A DNA stretch of 10,066 bases from JBBSUX01 sp038234045 (lineage in GTDB: Bacteria; Pseudomonadota; Gammaproteobacteria; Burkholderiales; Burkholderiaceae_C), in assembly GCA_038234045.1 (NCBI GenBank), contig JBBSUX010000120.1:1-10066 (forward strand), in the 5' to 3' direction. A program made the position numbers and the translations under genes. Positions 1-5,092 of this stretch are shown piece after piece (positions within the stretch are counted from its first letter, which is position 1; every line of letters begins with the position of its first letter). The notes beneath the pieces are model-generated. The model was not told the origin of the DNA, did no database searches, and saw nothing but the letters and a program-made list of their open reading frames with translations.

Positions 1-50
1 CCCCCCGCCCCCCCCCCCACCCCCCCCGCGCCCCCCCACACCCCGCCACA
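1..50. other. Low-complexity poly-C tract
   Basis: Almost pure cytosine interrupted by single G and A bases, at the extreme edge of the window and unlike anything else in it. Natural bacterial DNA rarely contains such a run. It most likely reflects poor base calling or an assembly artefact at a contig end. No coding content is assigned. Confidence 0.8.
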
Positions 51-311
51 GGCGGCACTCTCGAAATCAACAATCCAGCATCCATGCGGGTTGTAGGCCA
101 TCTTTCAGTAGACCCCAGCACCATATCTAGTATCAATAAGAATCGATTTTTTTCGAAAACCCTAAATGAACCAATCACTTGGGGTTTTTTATTGCGCGTC
201 GCTTTCCGATATTTTGAATTAGCAATCACGCGCTCTACGAACATCTCGATGGGCATGCTGACACTATGATTCGCACCGCACGATGGATGCTTCGCCCAAA
301 ATGCCGCTACA
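51..311. other. Non-coding left flank, no credible gene
   Basis: Together with the poly-C tract this is a stretch of about 310 bases without a supported gene. It is more AT-rich than the rest of the window. The only open frame of any size (84-269, plus strand) starts without a ribosome binding site and reads straight through a terminator-like hairpin. The frame resembles no family I know. The visible contents are that hairpin (156-190) and a small hairpin next to the stop codon of the leftward lyase gene. Confidence 0.55.
156..190 (+). terminator. Terminator-like hairpin with T tract
   Basis: The left arm AAAACCCTAA (156-165) pairs with TTGGGGTTTT (179-188) in a 10-bp stem containing one T-G wobble, around a 13-nt loop. 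The right arm runs into T bases up to 190. This is the geometry of a rightward intrinsic terminator, although only three pairs are GC. It would end a transcript from a gene lost beyond the left edge. Because the A-rich left arm mirrors the T tract, it could also act on the opposite strand. Confidence 0.5.
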
Positions 312-320
312 TCAAGCGGC
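303..320 (-). terminator. Possible weak terminator overlapping the lyase stop codon
   Basis: GCCGCT (303-308) and AGCGGC (315-320) form a perfect 6-bp GC-rich stem with a 6-nt loop. The TGA stop of the leftward lyase gene sits at 312-314, inside the hairpin. On the minus strand the stem is followed by only four consecutive T bases, so termination would be inefficient. Confidence 0.3.
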
Positions 321-1706
321 TTGAATCCCGGCATCCACTGTGGCGGAAAGCGCGACAGCACGGTCGACCATCTGGGGGGCAAGCCCGAGGTAGTTGGCGG
401 GATCAGTCAGTCGGTCGATCGTTGCACGATCGAAGTGCTTGGTGACCTCCGGTAACGCTGCGAGAGCTTCGGCGAGCGTGCCCCCCTTGTCGTTAACGCT
501 GCGGCATGCGTCATATACGACGTCGTGTGCCTGCTGGCGGCCGATGTGCGGCGCCAACGCCATCATCACGGCCTCAGCCACGATCAGGCCGCGACTGATG
601 CCCAGGTTGTGCTTCATGCGGGCCTCATCCACGATCAGCCCGCCGAGTACGAATTTGGCTTGGTGCAAAGCGCCCGAAGTAAGGATGAAGCTCTCGGGGA
701 TTGCAATCCACTCGGCATACCACGGACCCGTCGCCCGCTCGAAGTCCTGCACCATTGCATCGACCATCAGTCCGGCGTGCTGACGCACCGCTTTCGAGGC
801 TGCCAGCATCAACTCGCTGGAGATCGGATTCCGCTTTTGCGGCATCGTGCTCGACGCGCCGCGCCCTTTTACGAATGGTTCCTGGAGTTCGCCAAACTCA
901 GTCGAAGCCATGATCATGATGTCGAGTGCGATCTTGCCAAGCGACCCTGTGACGAGTGCGCGCAGATTCACCGCTTCGGCCAAGCCGTCCCGTGCAACGT
1001 GCCAAGTGGTGGCTGGAACCCCCAATTTCAGTTCCTCGGCCATCGCCTTTTGGACCTCGAAACCCTTGTCGCCGAGTGAAGCCAGCGTACCGGCGGCCCC
1101 TGCGAACTCGACAACCGCGACACGCGGGAGCAGTTCAACGATGCGCTGCTGGTGGCGATCGAACATCGCGAGCCAGATTGCGACCTTGTAGCCGAAGGTC
1201 ACGGGCAGCGCCTGCTGCAGGTGGGTGCGACCGGCCATCGGAGTTTCGCGGTATTTCTTCGCGAGCGACGCCAGAACTGCGCGCAGTTCGCGTATGTCCG
1301 TGTCTATGCTGTCGAGTGCATCGCGCACCTGCAGTGCAACGGCGGTGTCCGTGATGTCCTGTGTGTTTGCGCCCCAGTGGACGTAGCGGCCAGCCTCTCC
1401 GCACATCTCGACCAACTGGTGGACCAGCGGAAGGATAGGGTAGCCGACGAGGTTCGTTTCTTCGCCCATGTGGTCGAAGTCGATGCGCTCGATCTTCGAT
1501 TCGCGTGCGATGACCTCGGCCGCCTGAGCCGGGATCACGCCGACGCTTGCTTCAGCTTTGGCCAGTGCGATTTCAGCATCGATGTAGCGCTGAACCAGTC
1601 CGGAGTCGGAGAAAATCTCACGCATCTTCTTCGTACCGAAAGCATTCCGGAACAGTATGGAATCGAGGACGGTGCTAGCCATCGGAAGGGTTGAGTCGGT
1701 GGTCAT
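312..1706 (-). CDS. Fumarase/aspartase-superfamily lyase, PcaB / adenylosuccinate lyase-like
   Basis: A complete 464-residue member of the class II fumarase/aspartase superfamily: soluble homotetramers that eliminate fumarate or cyclise/decyclise carboxylates. Three conserved blocks are visible: HWGANTQDITDT (about 110-121), AGRTHLQQALPVTFGYK (about 158-174), and the signature GASSTMPQKRNPISSE (about 283-298) with its mobile catalytic serine loop. The length and C-terminal region fit the 3-carboxy-cis,cis-muconate cycloisomerase (PcaB)/adenylosuccinate lyase branch. The substrate cannot be fixed by eye, because neighbouring genes include no protocatechuate or purine pathway partner. No strong ribosome binding site precedes the ATG at 1706 or an alternative in-frame ATG at 1682, so the start is uncertain. 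The gene lies alone, downstream of and co-oriented with merR at a gap of about 215 bp. Confidence 0.85.
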   Translation of the reverse strand: MTTDSTLPMASTVLDSILFRNAFGTKKMREIFSDSGLVQRYIDAEIALAKAEASVGVIPAQAAEVIARESKIERIDFDHMGEETNLVGYPILPLVHQLVEMCGEAGRYVHWGANTQDITDTAVALQVRDALDSIDTDIRELRAVLASLAKKYRETPMAGRTHLQQALPVTFGYKVAIWLAMFDRHQQRIVELLPRVAVVEFAGAAGTLASLGDKGFEVQKAMAEELKLGVPATTWHVARDGLAEAVNLRALVTGSLGKIALDIMIMASTEFGELQEPFVKGRGASSTMPQKRNPISSELMLAASKAVRQHAGLMVDAMVQDFERATGPWYAEWIAIPESFILTSGALHQAKFVLGGLIVDEARMKHNLGISRGLIVAEAVMMALAPHIGRQQAHDVVYDACRSVNDKGGTLAEALAALPEVTKHFDRATIDRLTDPANYLGLAPQMVDRAVALSATVDAGIQAA

Positions 1707-1921
1707 TGAGGTCTATCGGAGATGGAATTGACGGGTGGGTAAATATGTCCCAAAAATCGAACCTTGACATCAACGCCCGCCCTGCGCGCGTTGCTGTTCT
1801 TCAATGGCCGCAGCACGAGGCGCGTCGGATCATGTGGGTTTACCGCGGGCTGCATCGGAAGGTTGGGGTCGCTGTAGCGAAGGCGTGTCGACCAAGAACG
1901 GAGAACAACCAGTCTGGGTAC
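1707..1921. other. Intergenic region between lyase and merR
   Basis: About 215 bases without a recognisable gene. Open frames cross it, but none has a ribosome binding site or family resemblance. A TTGACA hexamer at 1763-1768 reads rightward and has no matching -10 box. I found no clear promoter for the leftward lyase gene. Confidence 0.4.
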
Positions 1922-2329
1922 TTACGCCGCCTGCAATGCCGCAATCAGGGGACACTGCACCTGCCCGCTCGCGGCGCAGCACCGCCCGACGAGTCCCTGC
2001 AGTGCGCCCTCTATTTTTGACAGGTCGGCAAGACGGGTTCGAACATCTGCCAGTTTGTGCTCGGCCTGCTCGCGGGCTTCGGTGCAATGCGACCCGTCCT
2101 CGAGCTCGAGCAACTGCGCGATCTCGTCCAGGCTGAACCCCAGTCGCTGGGCGGACTTGGTGAAGCGCACCCGCGCCAGATCTGCTTGTCCGTGGCACCG
2201 GATGCCACCCTGCGGCCAAACGGGCTCCTGCATCAGCCCTTTGCGCTGGTAGAAGCGAATCGTCTCGACGTTGACTCCGGCGGCTTCTGCCAGTGCGCCA
2301 ATGGTCCGGGTTTCGGGTGAGTCGTTCAT
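1922..2329 (-). CDS. merR: Mercury-responsive MerR transcriptional regulator
   Basis: A 135-residue MerR regulator: it represses and, with Hg(II), activates a promoter with an over-long spacer by untwisting DNA. The N-terminal helix-turn-helix (about 9-32, AAGVNVETIRFYQRKG), the KSAQRLGFSLDEIAQLL block (about 58-74) and the long dimer helix are nearly the Tn501/Tn21 MerR sequence as I remember it. The mercury-binding cysteines fall at 82, 117 and 126, the Tn501 numbers, and the tail reads QCPLIAALQ. Oddities: the wing reads IRCHG where Tn501 has IRRYG, and Cys118 adds a second cysteine beside 117. The start at 2329 is chosen because homologues begin there; a longer frame to 2764 would cross the promoter. 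A GGAG motif (2340-2343, read leftward) lies 10 bases upstream. It is transcribed divergently from the mer promoter. Confidence 0.93.
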   Translation of the reverse strand: MNDSPETRTIGALAEAAGVNVETIRFYQRKGLMQEPVWPQGGIRCHGQADLARVRFTKSAQRLGFSLDEIAQLLELEDGSHCTEAREQAEHKLADVRTRLADLSKIEGALQGLVGRCCAASGQVQCPLIAALQAA

Positions 2330-2334
2330 GGTGC

Positions 2335-2365
2335 TTGACTCCGTACTTATGTACGGAAGTAAGCT
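2335..2365 (+). promoter_or_regulatory. mer promoter and MerR operator (Pmer)
   Basis: The -35 box TTGACT (2335-2340) and -10 box TAAGCT (2360-2365) are separated by 19 bp, the over-long spacer of MerR-activated promoters. Between them lies the dyad CCGTAC-TTAT-GTACGG (2341-2356). From memory the layout matches Tn501/Tn21 PmerT almost base for base; Tn501 has TAAGGT as its -10 box. Transcription would start near 2372 and run right into the merT remnant and the GDCCVxC gene. The same segment lies just upstream of merR and should mediate its autoregulation. Confidence 0.93.
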
Positions 2366-2389
2366 TAATCCTTGAAGCCAGATTTTCCA

Positions 2390-2452
2390 ACTGAATCTCG
2401 AGGCGGCGGGCGCGGCGCATTGCTGACCGGTGGTCTGGCTGCCATCCTCGCC
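2390..2452 (+). pseudogene. merT: merT remnant (N-terminal codons only)
   Basis: Translated in the frame of the following gene, 2408-2452 reads GRGALLTGGLAAILA. This is the N-terminal signature of the MerT inner-membrane mercury transporter, which normally continues through SxCCLGP and further membrane helices to about 116 residues. Here homology stops after AAILA and continues as RVWSHQ before the ATG of the GDCCVxC gene. The cysteine pair and nearly all membrane segments are lost. No ATG remains at the expected merT start. A TTG at 2372 would make an in-frame fusion, but it sits at the predicted transcription start and so has no room for a ribosome binding site. I read this as the scar of a deletion that removed most of merT and probably merP and merA. 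Confidence 0.68.
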
Positions 2453-2470
2453 CGTGTTTGGAGCCACCAA

Positions 2471-2692
2471 ATGACCGTTGTTATTCCGGAATCGACGCTG
2501 ACCTGTCCCGAATGCGGACACGCCAAGACCGAAACGATGCCCACCGATGCATGCCAGTGGTTTTATGAGTGCGGGCAGTGCCACGTAGTGCTCAAGCCCA
2601 AGCCGGGAGACTGCTGCGTCTACTGCTCCTACGGCACGGTGCCGTGCCCGCCGATCCATGAACGTGGCGAGGGAAGTTGCTGCAGTGGCTGA
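2471..2692 (+). CDS. GDCCVxC-domain cysteine-rich small protein
   Basis: A 73-residue protein with eleven cysteines (12, 15, 28, 34, 37, 48, 49, 52, 59, 70, 71). It has a CPECGH zinc-ribbon-like knuckle, a second CGQC pair, the motif GDCCVYC (46-52), VPCPP, and a terminal CC. The motif names the GDCCVxC-domain (seleno)protein family as I recall it; some members carry selenocysteine and some lie in mer operons. Its biochemical function is unknown to me; metal or selenium/mercury thiol chemistry is a reasonable guess. There is no signal peptide or membrane segment, so it is probably cytoplasmic. The ATG at 2471 is preferred over an upstream TTG at 2372 because GGAG (2460-2463) sits 7 bases before it and homologues start near here. 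It is the only intact gene behind Pmer and ends 75 bases before a convergent gene. Confidence 0.85.
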   Translation: MTVVIPESTLTCPECGHAKTETMPTDACQWFYECGQCHVVLKPKPGDCCVYCSYGTVPCPPIHERGEGSCCSG

Positions 2693-2767
2693 AAAGCACA
2701 GCGCGCCGAAGTGCCGGGCGCCGTGGGCGCTGCGAGGTTGAACAGACGCAAAGTCGTGAGCCACGCA

Positions 2768-2956
2768 TTAGGAATGAGGCCTTGCCATCATTCCGCTGCA
2801 GATCGACGCCAGTGAGTGCCCTATTGGACTGTCGCTCATCCTCCCCATCATGCTGCCGTGCATCAACCACATGCCAATCATGGCAACGACAGCCAACATA
2901 CCGATGACGGCAAAAATGATCACAACGATGTTCCAGCCAGGCGATTGGTTAGCCAT
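2768..2956 (-). CDS. Small Met-rich single-span membrane protein
   Basis: A 62-residue protein with one hydrophobic helix (about residues 9-32, NIVVIIFAVIGMLAVVAMIG). The segment after it is rich in Met and His: WLMHGSMMGRMSDSP, then CSGMM near the end. A strong GGAG Shine-Dalgarno lies 6 bases before the ATG at 2956, so the upstream in-frame ATG at 2989 is not needed. It sits 45 bases downstream of the DUF442 gene in the same orientation and is probably the last gene of the leftward persulfide operon. I do not recognise a named family. Met/His-rich tails in small membrane peptides often bind soft metals such as copper or silver, but that role is only inferred. It is convergent with the GDCCVxC gene. 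Confidence 0.72.
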   Translation of the reverse strand: MANQSPGWNIVVIIFAVIGMLAVVAMIGMWLMHGSMMGRMSDSPIGHSLASICSGMMARPHS

Positions 2957-3001
2957 ATTTTTCTCCAGAATTAAGCGCTTGCTTGCCAAAGAAGACCTGC
3001 G

Positions 3002-3427
3002 TTAGCTGACGGTTTGCGTTACAAAGCCCGAAAACTCTGCAGAGGCTTTTAGATCGAAGCCCAGGCGTTTTGCTTCAGAAAATGTCTGCTCAGAGGTCCA
3101 GCCGTGTTGCTTTGCCTTGCTCAGCGACAGTAGCAGCGCAGCTCGCGCGCCTGTTGCGCAATGCAGCAGAAACGGGCCCGCATGGTCCTTGAGTGCGCGA
3201 TCCAGATCGCCAATCTGGTCGCTCGACAGTGCCAGCTTGTTGACCGGGATGTTCACGTAGGCCAGACCCTGGCTTGTGGTCAGGCCTGCGTTGGACGTCG
3301 GCGTCTCGGACGGCAAACGGAAATCGATGACCGTTTTAATGCCTCGCTGTTTGGCTGCTTGCAGATCTTGCTCGCTCGGCTGGGCGCCGATGAAAAATTC
3401 GTCGTCGATGCGTTTGAATGAACTCAT
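3002..3427 (-). CDS. DUF442 (Blh-type) sulfurtransferase / phosphatase-fold protein
   Basis: A 141-residue protein of the DUF442 / beta-lactamase-hydrolase-like family, a dual-specificity-phosphatase fold with a rhodanese-like active loop. Diagnostic stretches are FFIGAQPSEQDL (11-22), KTVIDFRLPSE (31-41) and the loop HCATGARA (89-96) with nucleophile Cys90 and Arg95. In BigR-type operons this domain works with a persulfide dioxygenase, passing sulfane sulfur through the active cysteine. In Xylella and Agrobacterium the two are fused as Blh; here they are separate genes. The ATG at 3427 is supported by AAGGAG 7 bases upstream. It follows the dioxygenase gene by 48 bases. The first loop residue after Cys is Ala rather than the Arg common in HCRSGxR versions, which may alter substrate specificity. 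Confidence 0.85.
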   Translation of the reverse strand: MSSFKRIDDEFFIGAQPSEQDLQAAKQRGIKTVIDFRLPSETPTSNAGLTTSQGLAYVNIPVNKLALSSDQIGDLDRALKDHAGPFLLHCATGARAALLLSLSKAKQHGWTSEQTFSEAKRLGFDLKASAEFSGFVTQTVS

Positions 3428-3442
3428 GAAATGACTCCTTGA

Positions 3443-3470
3443 TTCTTGGTTCTTGGTTGTCGGTTGTTTG
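3443..3470. repeat. Degenerate heptamer tandem repeat
   Basis: Four adjacent 7-bp units, TTCTTGG, TTCTTGG, TTGTCGG and TTGTTTG, lie in the 48-base gap between the dioxygenase and DUF442 genes. The first two are identical and the others diverge. The repeat sits just upstream of the DUF442 ribosome binding site. It could be simple slippage or an mRNA feature; no function can be assigned. Confidence 0.6.
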
Positions 3471-3475
3471 ATAGA

Positions 3476-4225
3476 TCAGCCCTGAGGGCTCTCAGTCATG
3501 TGGCCGCAGTATTTCTCCAGGTTTTCAGGCAAATGGTCGGGGCAGACGCCACATTGCAGATTGCCCGGCACAGCGTAGTCAATGAATTTGGGATAGGGCA
3601 GATTGAGGTTGGCCATGATGTGCCTGAACTCGTCGAGGGTGCGCTGACCGCCAAGCCGAGGGTTGCGTTTTCTCTCTTGGGCAATGGAGGAAACGCACCT
3701 ACCCTCGTAGTCGTGCGCGGGATAGACCAGCGTGTCACCCGGCAATGCGAACAGTTTTGCAGTGACGCTTGCGTACAGTGCATCGGCATCGCCGTTCTGG
3801 AAGTCGGTGCGCCCGCAACCATCGATCAGCAGCGCGTCGCCGGTGAGCAGTCGGTCGCCCAGCAGGTACGCGAAATGGCCCGCGGTGTGACCCGGCGTAT
3901 GCAATGGCTGTAGCGCGATGCTGCCGAGCTTGAAGGGAACGCCTTCTTCAATGCCGATATCGGCACAGGGCAGGCGGTCGAAAGCTGGTGCTGCAATCTT
4001 GCTGCGCACCTTGTTTTTCAGCTCCAGTGCAGCGGTGATGTGGTCGGCGTGGATATGCGTATCGACGCTGTAGGCCAGCGTCAATCCGAGCCGGCTGATT
4101 TCGGCGAGATCTCGGTCGATGCTGACGATCACAGGGTCAATCAACACCGCCTGACCGGTCTCCTCACAGCCCAACAAGTAGCTATAGGTGCTCGACAAAG
4201 GCTCAAACAGTTGGCGAAAAATCAT
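3476..4225 (-). CDS. ETHE1-like persulfide dioxygenase (sulfur dioxygenase, MBL fold)
   Basis: A 249-residue metallo-beta-lactamase-fold enzyme of the ETHE1/SDO family, which oxidises glutathione persulfide to sulfite and GSH with a mononuclear Fe(II). Visible motifs are THIHADH (His57, His59, Asp61, His62), HTPGHT (His113), TGDALL (Asp130) and YPAHDY (His171). The ETHE1-type persulfide-site motif CGRTDF (137-142) separates it from glyoxalase II. His57, His113 and Asp130 are the likely iron ligands. The C-terminus continues past the usual end with a cysteine-containing tail (CGVCPDHL and EKYCGH). The ATG at 4225 is chosen over a TTG one codon upstream because AAGGAG lies 7 bases before it. 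It is the first gene of the leftward operon and diverges from the BigR-like regulator. Confidence 0.92.
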   Translation of the reverse strand: MIFRQLFEPLSSTYSYLLGCEETGQAVLIDPVIVSIDRDLAEISRLGLTLAYSVDTHIHADHITAALELKNKVRSKIAAPAFDRLPCADIGIEEGVPFKLGSIALQPLHTPGHTAGHFAYLLGDRLLTGDALLIDGCGRTDFQNGDADALYASVTAKLFALPGDTLVYPAHDYEGRCVSSIAQERKRNPRLGGQRTLDEFRHIMANLNLPYPKFIDYAVPGNLQCGVCPDHLPENLEKYCGHMTESPQG

Positions 4226-4264
4226 CAAAGTTCTCCTTGAGCAAGTGTGGAAATTTCATTCCTC

Positions 4265-4303
4265 ATCATAAACTATATAAATATATATTGTATATTTGAT
4301 GAT
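4265..4303. promoter_or_regulatory. Probable BigR-type operator in divergent promoter region
   Basis: A 39-bp imperfect dyad: left arm ATCATAAACTATATA (4265-4279) and right arm TGTATATTTGATGAT (4289-4303), matching at 12 of 15 positions around a 9-base AT spacer. It is a strikingly AT-rich island in GC-rich DNA and lies between the start codons of the dioxygenase and the ArsR-family regulator. BigR and SqrR bind AT-rich imperfect palindromes in comparable positions, so one site could repress both arms. Individual -35/-10 boxes cannot be assigned with confidence; TATATT (4291-4296) rightward and TATAGT (4273-4278) leftward are -10 candidates within the dyad. Confidence 0.65.
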
Positions 4304-4324
4304 CGAAAAAGCCGGAGCTGATGA

Positions 4325-4660
4325 ATGATGGACACCCCTGAAAAGCTGGATGTGCAAGCGATGCAACGCGCTGCGGCACACGCAAGCCGCCTGCTGAAGG
4401 CCTTGGCCAACCCGGACCGGTTGCTGCTGTTGTGCCAGCTCACGCAGGGCGAGCACTGCGTCGGCGAGATGGAGGCATTGGTCGGCGTGCTGCAGCCCAC
4501 CCTGTCGCAGCAGCTCGCGGTGCTGCGCCAGGAGGGCCTGGTGACGACTCGGCGTGAAGGCAAGCAAATTTTTTACAGCATTGCCAGCCAGGACGCGTTA
4601 GCCGTGATGCAGGTGCTTTACCAGCAGTTTTGTGTACTACCCACAGGAGAGAAACATTGA
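4325..4660 (+). CDS. bigR: BigR/SqrR-type ArsR-family persulfide-sensing repressor
   Basis: A 111-residue ArsR-family winged helix-turn-helix repressor. The sequence RLLKALANPDRLLLLCQL (about 22-39), the recognition region VLQPTLSQQLAVLRQEGLV (about 55-73) and the wing RREGKQIFYSI (about 76-86) are typical. There is no CxC or CxCxxC arsenic-metal box in the third helix. Instead Cys37 and Cys103 are spaced by 66 residues, the separation of the sensing cysteines in BigR (42/108) and SqrR (41/107) as I recall them. These form a disulfide or tetrasulfide with persulfide and release DNA. Cys45 is an extra cysteine. GGAG (4314-4317) lies 7 bases before the ATG at 4325; a second in-frame ATG follows at 4328. 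The stop overlaps the start of the next gene, implying translational coupling. Confidence 0.88.
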   Translation: MMDTPEKLDVQAMQRAAAHASRLLKALANPDRLLLLCQLTQGEHCVGEMEALVGVLQPTLSQQLAVLRQEGLVTTRREGKQIFYSIASQDALAVMQVLYQQFCVLPTGEKH

Positions 4661-5085
4661 TCGATTGGGCCCATTTCACGCCCTGGACATCGCTGGCCGG
4701 CGGTCTGTTGATTGGCACGGCGGCTGCGATGCTTTTGCTGCTCAACGGCAGGATCGCCGGCATCAGCGGCATCGTCGGTGGTCTGCTAAGCCCCAGGGAA
4801 GGTGACATTGGCTGGCGCGTGGCGTTCATCCTGGGGCTGGTGGAAGCGCCACTGGTGTATCAGATGGCTGCGCCGCTACCTGCCGTGCAGATCGATGCGA
4901 GCACTACGCTTCTCGTCGTGGCCGGACTGCTGGTGGGGATTGGCACCCGATACGGGTCGGGCTGCACCAGCGGACATGGCGTCTGCGGCCTGTCGCGTCT
5001 GTCGCCGCGCTCCATGGTCGCAACAGCGGCCTTTATGGCGGCTGGATTCGTGACCGTGTTTGTCGTTCGCCATCTGATCCATTAA
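4657..5085 (+). CDS. YeeE/YedE (PmpA-like) sulfur transporter, first half
   Basis: A 142-residue inner-membrane protein of the YeeE/YedE family (DUF395), which carries thiosulfate-like or other sulfur compounds. About four hydrophobic segments are visible (roughly 13-30, 34-44, 56-68 and 85-97, with a last one at 123-138). The hallmark is GTRYGSGCTSGHGVCG (96-111), with Cys103 and Cys110 in the sulfur-conducting path. I start it at TTG 4657: AGGAG (4645-4649) lies 7 bases upstream, and the start overlaps the TGA of the regulator by four bases. An upstream TTG at 4630 would extend far into that gene. It is paired with the following gene, as PmpA is with PmpB in BigR operons. Confidence 0.87.
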   Translation: MIDWAHFTPWTSLAGGLLIGTAAAMLLLLNGRIAGISGIVGGLLSPREGDIGWRVAFILGLVEAPLVYQMAAPLPAVQIDASTTLLVVAGLLVGIGTRYGSGCTSGHGVCGLSRLSPRSMVATAAFMAAGFVTVFVVRHLIH

Positions 5086-5092
5086 GGAAAAC

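Noticed and set aside
84..269. 61-residue plus-strand open frame
   Set aside because: It has no ribosome binding site, reads through the 156-190 hairpin and resembles no family.
2372..2470. TTG start at 2372 giving a 106-residue MerT-GDCCVxC fusion
   Set aside because: The TTG coincides with the predicted transcription start and has no room for a ribosome binding site. The ATG at 2471 has GGAG at good spacing.
2718..2730. Hairpin GCGCC-GTG-GGCGC between the convergent genes
   Set aside because: The stem is short and lacks a T tract on either strand, so it is not called a terminator.
2330..2764. Long N-terminal extension of merR to an ATG at 2764
   Set aside because: It would cross the mer operator and promoter and the reverse of the GDCCVxC gene. 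Homologous MerR proteins start at 2329.
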